Part shown: positions 19,160-26,477 of the stretch, piece after piece
How positions within the stretch are numbered: the first letter of the stretch is position 1
Layout of the letters: every line of letters starts with the position of its first letter
Origin: Pseudodonghicola xiamenensis DSM 18339
GTDB lineage: Bacteria; Pseudomonadota; Alphaproteobacteria; Rhodobacterales; Rhodobacteraceae
Direction: 5' to 3'
DNA: 61,395 nucleotides
Assembly (NCBI RefSeq): GCF_000429365.1
Contig: NZ_AUBS01000025.1
Location: forward strand, 1 to 61,395
Notes under the pieces: generated by a model
What the model saw: only the letters and a program-made list of their open reading frames with translations
The model's database searches: none
What the model was told of the DNA's origin: nothing
Made by a program: the position numbers and the translations under genes

Positions 19160-20946
19160 TGCCCGATCGCCTGCCCGCGGATGGGGCTACACGCCGGGCG
19201 CGGGGATTCGCCTTGGTCTTCGCCGCGCTGATGGGCCTGGGGGCCTGTGCCCTGATCCTGCTTGCCTCTTATGAGGACGGGCTCGATCTGGTTGATATGC
19301 TGCGGGCCGGGCTGATCCTGATCACCACCGCCTGGCTGGCATGGGGCGCGGCGCAGGCGTTGCTGGGGCTGGTTAGCCAGGCCCCGCGGTTCGTCCGCCC
19401 CCCTGATTGGCAGCCCTCGACCAGGACAGTGGTATTGATCCCGATCTGTAACGAGGATCCGGTGGCCACTTTCGCCCGCATTGCCGCGATGGATCAGTCG
19501 GTCGCGGCAGCGGGGCTGATGCCCTGGGTGGATTTCGCGGTGCTCTCGGACAGCCGCGACGAAGGGGTGGCGGCGCGGGAACGATTCTGGTTCGCGCGGT
19601 TGCTGACGGCCCGGGCGGGGCAGGGGCGCATCTTCTATCGCCGCCGGCACAGCAACGAAGGCCGAAAGGCCGGCAATATCGAGGAATTCATCCGCACCTC
19701 GGGCGGGGCCTATGACTTCGCCGTGATCCTCGATGCCGACAGCCTGATGGAGGGGGCCACCATCGGCGAGATGATCCGCCGGATGGAGGCGGAACCGCAG
19801 CTCGGCCTGTTGCAGACCCTGCCGCAGATCATCGGGGGGCGGTCTTTCTTCGGCCGGGCCATGCAGTTCTCGGCCGCCTTCTACGCCCCGGTTTTCGCCC
19901 GTGGGCTGGCCCGGATGCAGGGCCCGACGGGGCCGTTCTGGGGCCATAACGCCATCGTTCGGATGCGCGCCTTTGCCGAAAGCTGCGGCTTGCCGGCCCT
20001 GTCCGGGGCACCCCCCTTCGGGGGCAGCGTGCTGAGCCATGATTATGTCGAAGCGGCGCTGCTGGCGCGGATGGGCTGGATCGTGCGGTTCGACGACGAT
20101 CTGCGCGGCTCGTACGAGGAGGGCCCGGAGAATCTGGTGGCCTTCGCCCGCCGGGACCGGCGTTGGTGTCAGGGCAACTTGCAGCACAGCCGCCTGCTGC
20201 GCGCACCGGGGCTCCGGGGCTGGAGCCGGTTCGTGTTCTTGCAGGGCATCCTGTCCTATCTCTCGGCACCGTTTTGGGGGATGTTCCTGATCGTGTCGGT
20301 GCTGGCGGTGCTGACGCCGCACCGGCCGAATTATTTCCCGCTGCCCTATCAGCTGTTCCCGGTCTTCCCGGACGACCGCACCAAGGAAGTGGTCGGCCTG
20401 GCGATCGGGATCATCGGTCTTCTGGTGCTGCCCAAGCTGCTGATCTGGGCGCAGGCGGCGTTTGACCGGCGGGCCGAGGGCTTTGGCGGCGCGCGGCAGG
20501 CGCTGAGGTCCTTTGCGGTGGAGCTGCTGTTCTCGGCGCTGACGGCGCCGCTGATGCTGATGTATCAGAGCCGCGCAGTGCTGCAGGTGATCTCTGGCCG
20601 GGATGGAGGCTGGCCCGCCAATCAGCGCGGTGAGGGGCGGTTGTCCTGGAACGAGGCCTGGGCGGCGGGCGGCTGGATCGCCGGGACCGGGGCGGCGGCG
20701 CTGCTGGCGCTTGTGGTCTTCCTGCCCGGGATGGTCGTTTGGCTGGTCCCGGTTTTCCTGCCGATGGTTCTGGCGATGCCGATCATCACGCTGTCGTCGC
20801 GGCCACTGGCGCCGCCGTTGTTTTCGGTTCCGAACGAGGCCGCGCCGACCGAGGTGATCGGGATCAGTGATGCGATCCGGACCAGTTGGGAAGCGACCGA
20901 TGCGGCGGAACGTGCCCTGGGCATGGGGGCGCCGGTCTCGGGTTGA
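19159..20946 (+). CDS. opgH: Glucans biosynthesis glucosyltransferase H
   Basis: OpgH is an inner-membrane family 2 glycosyltransferase that makes the beta-1,2-glucan backbone of periplasmic glucans from UDP-glucose. The 595-residue product has two N-terminal transmembrane segments, the cytoplasmic GT2 domain (VVLIPICNEDP, FAVLSDSRD, RKAGNIEEF, the DADS metal motif, GHNAIVRM, and the RRDRRWCQGN acceptor motif), and several C-terminal transmembrane segments. It is shorter at the N-terminus than the E. coli protein. The frame can be read from a GTG at 19117. A frameshift may have removed the N-terminus; see the preceding small ORF. Confidence 0.93.
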   Translation: MPDRLPADGATRRARGFALVFAALMGLGACALILLASYEDGLDLVDMLRAGLILITTAWLAWGAAQALLGLVSQAPRFVRPPDWQPSTRTVVLIPICNEDPVATFARIAAMDQSVAAAGLMPWVDFAVLSDSRDEGVAARERFWFARLLTARAGQGRIFYRRRHSNEGRKAGNIEEFIRTSGGAYDFAVILDADSLMEGATIGEMIRRMEAEPQLGLLQTLPQIIGGRSFFGRAMQFSAAFYAPVFARGLARMQGPTGPFWGHNAIVRMRAFAESCGLPALSGAPPFGGSVLSHDYVEAALLARMGWIVRFDDDLRGSYEEGPENLVAFARRDRRWCQGNLQHSRLLRAPGLRGWSRFVFLQGILSYLSAPFWGMFLIVSVLAVLTPHRPNYFPLPYQLFPVFPDDRTKEVVGLAIGIIGLLVLPKLLIWAQAAFDRRAEGFGGARQALRSFAVELLFSALTAPLMLMYQSRAVLQVISGRDGGWPANQRGEGRLSWNEAWAAGGWIAGTGAAALLALVVFLPGMVVWLVPVFLPMVLAMPIITLSSRPLAPPLFSVPNEAAPTEVIGISDAIRTSWEATDAAERALGMGAPVSG

Positions 20947-21003
20947 GGTGATGGCGCTGGTGGCCTGATACCGACTCCCGTGCCGGAAAGTCGTGGCGGC
21001 GAT

Positions 21004-21024
21004 GGCCTCCGGACCCCGGAGGCC
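21004..21024. terminator. Hairpin between convergent opgH and the sigma-54 activator
   Basis: A 9-bp perfect stem GGCCTCCGG / CCGGAGGCC with a 3-nt loop lies between the opgH stop at 20946 and the activator stop at 21034. It has no T tract, so termination efficiency is uncertain. Confidence 0.45.
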
Positions 21025-21033
21025 GCTCAGGCC

Positions 21034-23016
21034 TCAGCGCCGCAATTGATCCAGACCGTCCTTCAGCCCCAGTTTTTCGAGCCGGACATAGAGCGTGCTC
21101 TTGGCGATGCCAAGATCGCGCGCGGCCGAGGTCAGATTGCCACGGTTGCGCGCGATGGCGGCCAGGATGGTTTCGCGTTCGGCCTGTTGCAGCGGGGTGA
21201 AGGGCGCGCCGTCCTCGCCCAGCTGTGGCGCAGGCTGGCGCAAATCCCCGGGCAGATGTTCCGGGCCCAGCGGGCCGCCGCCGCTTTCCAGGAACATGCC
21301 TTCAAGCACATTGCGCAATTCGCGGATATTGCCCGGCCAATCGTGCCGGGCCAGCAGGGCCAGCAGCTCTGGCGAGGTTTCGGGGATCGGGCTGTCATAG
21401 CGCTTGCCGATCTGTTTCAGCAGATGTGCGGCCAGCTTGGGCAGATCCTCGGTCCGATCGCGCAGTGGCGGCAGTTCCAATGTCGTCACCGCGATGCGAT
21501 AGAACAGATCCATGCGGAAAGCACCCTCGGCGGCGGCGGTCCTGAGGTCGCGGTTCGTCGCCGCAATCAGCCGCAGTTTCACCTTGCGCGGCGCATTCTC
21601 GCCAATCCGATAGACTTCGTTGGATTCCAGCACCCGCAGCAGATGCGGCTGCAGATCCAGCGGCATCTCTCCGATCTCGTCAAGAAACAGCGTGCCACCA
21701 TTGGCCGCCTCGATCTTGCCGATCATGCCGCCGCGTCGCGCACCGGTAAAGGCGCCCTCGGCATAGCCGAACAGTTCCGAGGTGAGCAATTCGCGCGAAA
21801 ACCCGCCGCAGTTGACCGCAATGAACGGCCCGTCGGCCTGTGGTCCGCTTTCGTGCAGCGCCTGGGCAAAGGCATCCTTGCCGACCCCGGTTTCCCCCAG
21901 CAACAGCACTGGCGCCGGGCTCTTGGCCAGCACCCGCGCCCGCCGCACCGCCTCGCGATAGCTCGGGGCCCCTCCGATCAGCCGATCGAAAGGATCGCGG
22001 CACTGTTCCGCCGCCGGCAGATCGCGCTGCGCTGTGCGGCGCACCACGGCCGAGCGGTCTGGCAGCACCAGGACCGCCCCCAGACGCTGGCCGTCCAGCA
22101 TCACCGGTTCGATCCAGTCGCTGTCGATCCATCCGGGCATGTTCTCCGGGGCGATCCGGCCCTTGCGCCAGGGCATGGTCAGATCGCGGATTGCCATGTG
22201 ATGATCACCGTGGCTCTTCGCCAGTTCCGCCATGAGCTCCGCTGCGCGTTCGTTGGTTTTGATCGGGGCGCCGGTGCGGTCAAAGACGATGATCCCGTCG
22301 CGGCCCGGCGCCCGCAACCGATCGAGACAATGGTCCAGCAGCCGATAGCGCAGTTTCAGGTCCCGCTGGGCCAGACGGTTTTCGATCCGCCCGGCGGCGG
22401 TGATCGCCAGCGACAGGCTGTGACGGCTGTAGCTGGCGCTCAGCCCCGAGATGTCGATCGCGCCGATGATCGCTCCGCTGGAGGGTTCGCGGATCACGCT
22501 GGCCGAACAGGACCAGCGTTTGATCCCCGAGCAATAATGTTCGGCCGAATGGATCTGGATCGGCTGACCGATCTCGAGCGCGGTGCCGATGGCATTGGTG
22601 CCACAGGCCTGTTCGCTCCAGTTCGCGCCCGGCATCAGGTGGATTGCCTCGGTCCGGTCGCGCAGCGAATTGTCACCCTCGACACTCAGCACCCCGCCGG
22701 TGGCATCGGTCAGGACCATCACCGTGCCGGTTTCGAACAGGAAATCGCGGGCTGCGGCGATCACGCCGCTGCTGGCCTTCAGCAATTCGTCATTGTCGGT
22801 CAGCAGATCATAAAGTGCATCGCCCATCACTGGATCCGGGGCGCTGTTCCGACCGGGATCGACGGCGCCGTGGCAGCGCCGCCAGGAATCGTCGATCAGC
22901 CGGCGCAACGCGTCCGAGCCGGTATCCTGCCCCTTCATGAAACGATCCCAGGATGACATGATCTGAGGATCGTTTTCAGGGCGTGAAAATCTTTGCCGCA
23001 AAACCGTGCCCGGCAT
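21034..23016 (-). CDS. Sigma-54-dependent activator, AcoR/AcxR-like
   Basis: The 660-residue protein has an N-terminal GAF-type sensor region (about residues 30-280; LLTDNDELLKASSGVI, GANWSEQACGTNAIGTAL). An AAA+ domain follows: Walker A GETGVGKD, the sigma-54 contact loop GAFTGA, Walker B GGTLFLDEIGE, then ATNRDL and FRMDLFYRI. A C-terminal Fis-type HTH ends it (NLTSAARDLGIAKSTLYVRLEKLGL). It therefore opens sigma-54 promoters from a distance. The start at 23016 has a good GGGAGGAA site. AcoR-like activators control acetoin and acetone/ketone operons. This one is divergent from cobW-rpoN and upstream of the apc genes, and both target promoters carry matching -24/-12 and dyad elements. Confidence 0.94.
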   Translation of the reverse strand: MPGTVLRQRFSRPENDPQIMSSWDRFMKGQDTGSDALRRLIDDSWRRCHGAVDPGRNSAPDPVMGDALYDLLTDNDELLKASSGVIAAARDFLFETGTVMVLTDATGGVLSVEGDNSLRDRTEAIHLMPGANWSEQACGTNAIGTALEIGQPIQIHSAEHYCSGIKRWSCSASVIREPSSGAIIGAIDISGLSASYSRHSLSLAITAAGRIENRLAQRDLKLRYRLLDHCLDRLRAPGRDGIIVFDRTGAPIKTNERAAELMAELAKSHGDHHMAIRDLTMPWRKGRIAPENMPGWIDSDWIEPVMLDGQRLGAVLVLPDRSAVVRRTAQRDLPAAEQCRDPFDRLIGGAPSYREAVRRARVLAKSPAPVLLLGETGVGKDAFAQALHESGPQADGPFIAVNCGGFSRELLTSELFGYAEGAFTGARRGGMIGKIEAANGGTLFLDEIGEMPLDLQPHLLRVLESNEVYRIGENAPRKVKLRLIAATNRDLRTAAAEGAFRMDLFYRIAVTTLELPPLRDRTEDLPKLAAHLLKQIGKRYDSPIPETSPELLALLARHDWPGNIRELRNVLEGMFLESGGGPLGPEHLPGDLRQPAPQLGEDGAPFTPLQQAERETILAAIARNRGNLTSAARDLGIAKSTLYVRLEKLGLKDGLDQLRR

Positions 23017-23320
23017 TCGGTATTTCCTCCCATTTGAGTATGGCGGTTGTTGTTCCCGCGACGTGGGCCGCGTTCCCTCCCCGGAACATCGCCCTCGCCT
23101 CCGCCCCCATTTCCCGGGGCGCGCCATCACCTGTGACGCAAAGTAACATTATTTCTCTTACGGACGAAATACCTTGCGCAACCGGCCTCGTCGCCGCGCT
23201 CGGGTGGGGCTGCCCGGCGGGCGGTGGCGGCTCGGCTGAACCGCCTTTGAACGCCGGGCTGGCCGCTGCGATCCTGGCTCCGGGGCATTGTGGCGGGGGC
23301 TGGGGTCATCGCCGCGCCGG

Positions 23321-23358
23321 CGTTCGAAATCCGGACGATGACGTCCGGCCCCCGGACG
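23321..23358. promoter_or_regulatory. Candidate enhancer (UAS) of the sigma-54 activator, upstream of cobW
   Basis: A perfect dyad CCGGACG-ATGA-CGTCCGG (23331-23348) is followed by a third half-site CCGGACG at 23352-23358. It is preceded by GTTCGAAAT, so that GTTCGAAATCCGGACG (23322-23337) is identical to a block upstream of apc1. The position, 55-85 bp before a -24/-12 element, is typical of enhancer-binding protein sites. Confidence 0.7.
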
Positions 23359-23413
23359 GGGAAATTGTCGGGCCCGTCGCTAAGGGCTTGAGCCATCATG
23401 CCGCGGGGTGCAC

Positions 23414-23428
23414 GGTAAGAAACCTGCT
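23414..23428 (+). promoter_or_regulatory. Candidate sigma-54 (-24/-12) promoter of cobW-rpoN
   Basis: GG at 23414-23415 and GC at 23426-23427 are separated by exactly 10 nt (GGTAAGAAACCTGCT), matching the invariant GG/GC spacing. The element closely resembles that upstream of apc1 (GG-N-AAG-N3-CCTGCTTC). The transcript would start only about 15 bp before the ribosome binding site. Confidence 0.65.
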
Positions 23429-23455
23429 TCCCCTCGGGGGAGAGGGAGGAGACAC

Positions 23456-24748
23456 ATGGCTCAGAACAATTTTATCGCGGGTGAAATCGGGCGGTCTGCG
23501 GCTGCCCGACGGGTGCCTGTCACGGTGCTGACGGGGTTTCTGGGGGCGGGAAAAACCACCCTGCTGAACAGTCTTGTCAATCGGCCGGATATGGCCGGGG
23601 TGGCGGTCTTCATCAATGAATTGGGCGATGTCGGCATCGATCACCACCTGGTGGAGCGAATCGATGATGCCCTGGTGATTCTTGATTCGGGCTGTCTGTG
23701 CTGCACCGTTCAGGGCGATCTGATGACGGCGCTGATGCGATTGCACGACCGCGTGGCGCGGCGCGAGATCCCGCCTGTTACCCGGGTGTTGATCGAAACC
23801 ACAGGCCTGGCCGATCCCGGCCCGGTGCTGCGGGCGCTGATGGAGGACCGGATGGTTTCGGCGCGCTATCGGTGCGACGGGGTGCTGACCGTGGTGGATG
23901 TGACCCGGGCACGCGACCAGATCGACCGTCATCGCGAGGCGATGGTTCAGATCAGCATGGCCGACCGGCTGCTGTTGTCGAAATGTGATCTGGCGGGGCA
24001 AGTGGAACGCGACGCGGTCGAGCGGATGCTTGCCGCGCTGAACCCGACCGCGCCACGGCTGGCGCTGGATCGCGGCGCGGCGGAGCCGGCGGATCTGTTC
24101 GCCAGCGGGCTTTATGCGGTCGAGGATGCGCCGCGCGATCTGAATGGTTGGCTGGGGGGCGCGTTATGGCGCGGCAACGGCGGCGCGCGGACCGGCGTTG
24201 CCAGCGCAATGTTCCCGGTCTTGCCCGCCGACACACCCCCGGTCCACGGGCACGGCACCCATGCCTCCCCCCACAGCGGTCGGGTCCGCAGCTTTGTTCT
24301 CACCTTCGAGACCGCGCCGGGCTGGCGCGGCTTCTCCGTCGCGATGGGAGAGATCCTGTCCGACTGGGCCGGCAAGTTGCTGCGGGTCAAGGGGCTGATG
24401 GCACTGCCCGGGCTCGATGTGCCGATGGCTGTGCAATGTGTCGAGGATGTCGCCTATGCGCCGGTGCGGCTGGAGGCCTGGCCCAAGACCGGCCCTCTGG
24501 CCGACGGCTTCGGACGGCTGGTGTTCATCGGTGAGGATCTGACCGATGAGGACGAGGCCGAGATCCGCGTCCGGCTGGCGCGGGTGCCGGGTGACCGCGA
24601 CGCCTTGCGCCGGCTGGCGGGGTGCCGGGGGCTGCCGACGCGCAATTGGTTGTCCGAACGGTTGCCGCTGACCCCGCGCGCCGGGTTGGTGTCCGAGGCT
24701 TTCGTGATCCAGCCGCGCTTTCTGGGCGAGGTGCGTGGCCATGGCTGA
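23456..24748 (+). CDS. CobW/COG0523 family GTPase (metallochaperone type)
   Basis: The 430-residue G3E GTPase has Walker A GFLGAGKTTLLN near residue 27, an INELGDVGIDHHL switch region, the conserved metal-binding CxCC motif as GCLCC near 80, ETTGLADP, and an SKCD form of the NKxD base-recognition motif. A His-containing linker (VHGHGTHASPHSG, about 262-275) precedes the CobW C-terminal domain. COG0523 proteins insert or supply Zn, Co or other metals. Located beside a metal-dependent carboxylase operon under the same promoter type, it is a good candidate for maturing that enzyme. GGGAGGAG precedes the ATG. Confidence 0.9.
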   Translation: MAQNNFIAGEIGRSAAARRVPVTVLTGFLGAGKTTLLNSLVNRPDMAGVAVFINELGDVGIDHHLVERIDDALVILDSGCLCCTVQGDLMTALMRLHDRVARREIPPVTRVLIETTGLADPGPVLRALMEDRMVSARYRCDGVLTVVDVTRARDQIDRHREAMVQISMADRLLLSKCDLAGQVERDAVERMLAALNPTAPRLALDRGAAEPADLFASGLYAVEDAPRDLNGWLGGALWRGNGGARTGVASAMFPVLPADTPPVHGHGTHASPHSGRVRSFVLTFETAPGWRGFSVAMGEILSDWAGKLLRVKGLMALPGLDVPMAVQCVEDVAYAPVRLEAWPKTGPLADGFGRLVFIGEDLTDEDEAEIRVRLARVPGDRDALRRLAGCRGLPTRNWLSERLPLTPRAGLVSEAFVIQPRFLGEVRGHG

Positions 24749-24772
24749 TCCGCGCCAAGGGGCAGGCTTGGG

Positions 24773-26059
24773 ATGATCGGTCTCCGCCTGCATCAGACCA
24801 CGTCGCAGCGCATGTCTCAGGTGATGCAGCGGGCGATGGGGTTGTTGCAGATGGATCATGCCGATCTCGCCGGTTTTCTGATCGGTGAGGCCGCAGTCAA
24901 TCCCTGCCTGCAGGTTAGCCTGCCGCAGCCAGAGGCCGCGCCGCGCCCGGCGCCGCGCCGCTGGCGGCTGGCTTTGCTGGGCAGCGGCGAGGAGATCGAC
25001 CGGCTGACCGCGCCGGCCGCCGGGCTTTATCCTCATGTGACGGGGCAGATCGGCCTGCTGTTCCGCAGCGCCGAGGATATCCGTATCGCCACGCTTTTTG
25101 CCGGCGCGCTGGAGCCAAGCGGCTGGCTGGGCTGCGCGCCGGTCGAGGTGGCGCGCCAGGCCGGGTGCAGCCTGGCCAAGGCCGAGGAGGTCCTGGCGCG
25201 GTTGCAACAGATGGAACCCGCCGGCCTGTTCGCGCGGAACCTGGCAGAATGCCTGCGGTTGCAACTGCTGGACCAGAATGCGTTGAGCGGTCCGATGGAA
25301 CGGCTGCTTGAGGTGCTGCCGCTGCTGGCGCGGGGCGACAGTGCCGGGCTGCTGGCGCAATGCGGCATCGGCCCCGAGGCGCTCGCGGTGCTGGTGACCC
25401 GGCTGCGTCGGCTGGATCCCAAGCCCGGCACCCGTTTCGACGATGCCCCGGCGCTGCGCCGTGCCCCTGATCTGGTGGCCGAACGCGATGACGCGGGGCA
25501 ATGGCAGGTGTCGCTCAATACCGCGACGGCGCCACAGGTCGCGGTGCTGCCGCTGGCCGGGGCCGAACATCGCGCCGCCCGGGCCGAGGCGCGATGGATC
25601 GAACGGACGCTGAGCCGGCGCAACGCGCTGGTGCTCAGGGTCGCGGCGCATGTGTTGACGCTGCAGCGGGGTTTTCTGGAGCAGGGCGCCGCACATCTGC
25701 ACCCGCTGAGTTGCGCCGACGTGGCCGAGGCGCTCGGCCTGCATGAAACCACCGTCAACCGCGTCCGCAATGGCTTGTTGGTGCAGACGCCGACCGGGGT
25801 GCTGCCGCTGCGGGCGTTCTTTGCCCGTGGCGGGGTTACGCGCGGCGATGGCGAACGGGTGCCAGCCGCGGCGCTGTCGGCGTTGATCGCCGAGTTGATC
25901 GCCAGCGAGGATCCGGACGCGCCGCTGACCGATCAATCCATCGCAGAGCGTCTTGCCGAACGGGGGCTGGAGGTGTCGCGGCGCACCGTCGCGAACCGGC
26001 GGCGGGACGCGGGATATCCTGCCGCCGCCGAACGTGGAAAGCCCACAGCGCTGTTCTGA
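24773..26059 (+). CDS. rpoN: RNA polymerase sigma-54 factor (second RpoN, cluster-associated)
   Basis: The 428-residue protein has the RpoN layout: an N-terminal Gln/Leu-rich activator-responsive region (LRLHQTTSQRMSQVMQRAMGLLQ split across residues 4-26), a core-binding region, the HTH segment HPLSCADVAEALGLHETTVNR, and a C-terminal RpoN box (SRRTVANRR, versus canonical ARRTVAKYR). The acidic linker normally present in region II is short. It begins 24 bp after cobW and is probably cotranscribed. A sigma-54 gene inside an operon with a sigma-54 promoter implies positive feedback and perhaps a specialised paralog; the main rpoN would be elsewhere in the genome. Confidence 0.93.
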   Translation: MIGLRLHQTTSQRMSQVMQRAMGLLQMDHADLAGFLIGEAAVNPCLQVSLPQPEAAPRPAPRRWRLALLGSGEEIDRLTAPAAGLYPHVTGQIGLLFRSAEDIRIATLFAGALEPSGWLGCAPVEVARQAGCSLAKAEEVLARLQQMEPAGLFARNLAECLRLQLLDQNALSGPMERLLEVLPLLARGDSAGLLAQCGIGPEALAVLVTRLRRLDPKPGTRFDDAPALRRAPDLVAERDDAGQWQVSLNTATAPQVAVLPLAGAEHRAARAEARWIERTLSRRNALVLRVAAHVLTLQRGFLEQGAAHLHPLSCADVAEALGLHETTVNRVRNGLLVQTPTGVLPLRAFFARGGVTRGDGERVPAAALSALIAELIASEDPDAPLTDQSIAERLAERGLEVSRRTVANRRRDAGYPAAAERGKPTALF

Positions 26060-26193
26060 CGGCGAAGTGCCCGACTGCCCCCTCTCACCTGTGATGTCAT
26101 CGGCCCGCCCGGGCCGCGATGGCGGCGTGTCCGTTATCGCGCATCCGTTCCGATGAGATTGATATTGTACAGGCTCCAGCTTCGGTTCTGGCA

Positions 26194-26245
26194 CCGGACG
26201 GTCGCGTCCTGTCGCGGTTCGAAATCCGGACGCGGCGCTCGGACG
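26194..26245. promoter_or_regulatory. Candidate enhancer (UAS) upstream of apc1
   Basis: CCGGACG-GTCG-CGTCCTG (26194-26211) matches the dyad at 23331-23348 with one mismatch and the same 4-nt spacer. The block GTTCGAAATCCGGACG (26217-26232) is identical to 23322-23337. A further near-copy, TCGGACG, lies at 26239-26245. The sites are 85-135 bp upstream of the -24/-12 promoter. Confidence 0.7.
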
Positions 26246-26329
26246 GCCCGCATTTAAAATCTAGGCGCGAAGTTTTTAATTTATGTAATTCAATATGTTA
26301 TGAGAAATTTTTAGCCCCGATCTCCGGTG

Positions 26330-26345
26330 TGGAAAGTTTCCTGCT
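26330..26345 (+). promoter_or_regulatory. Candidate sigma-54 (-24/-12) promoter of the apc operon
   Basis: TGGAAAGTTTCCTGCT has GG (26331-26332) and GC (26343-26344) with the required 10-nt spacing. It shares GG-N-AAG-N3-CCTGCTTC with the cobW promoter. Confidence 0.7.
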
Positions 26346-26477
26346 TCTCCCTTGGCAGGCCTGGCGCGGTCCCGGATGGAACAGGAGATCCATTCGGTGT
26401 CCCCGACGGGCCCGGCGCAACTGTCGCGCTGTCGGGGCCAGCAGGCCCGTGCAACAAAACGGGAGGAGAAATGCACA

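Larger units (their letters stand above)
23017..23455. promoter_or_regulatory. Divergent control region of the sigma-54 activator and cobW-rpoN
   Basis: This 439-bp gap holds the promoters of both divergent units. It includes the dyad cluster at 23321-23358 and the -24/-12 element at 23414-23428, listed separately. The left 300 bp near the activator start shows no other clear feature. Confidence 0.6.
26060..26477. promoter_or_regulatory. Promoter region of the apc operon
   Basis: This 418-bp noncoding segment contains two enhancer-like dyads (26194-26245), an AT-rich bend-like tract (26255-26315) and a -24/-12 element (26330-26345), followed by a leader of about 120 nt. I see no gene in it. 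The order enhancer, AT-rich spacer, sigma-54 promoter is the classical layout. Confidence 0.65.

Noticed and set aside
26185..26205. TGGCACCGGACGG as a sigma-54 promoter upstream of apc1
   Set aside because: It begins with TGGCAC but the base pair 10 nt after GG is TC, not the invariant GC; it is better explained as part of the enhancer dyad.
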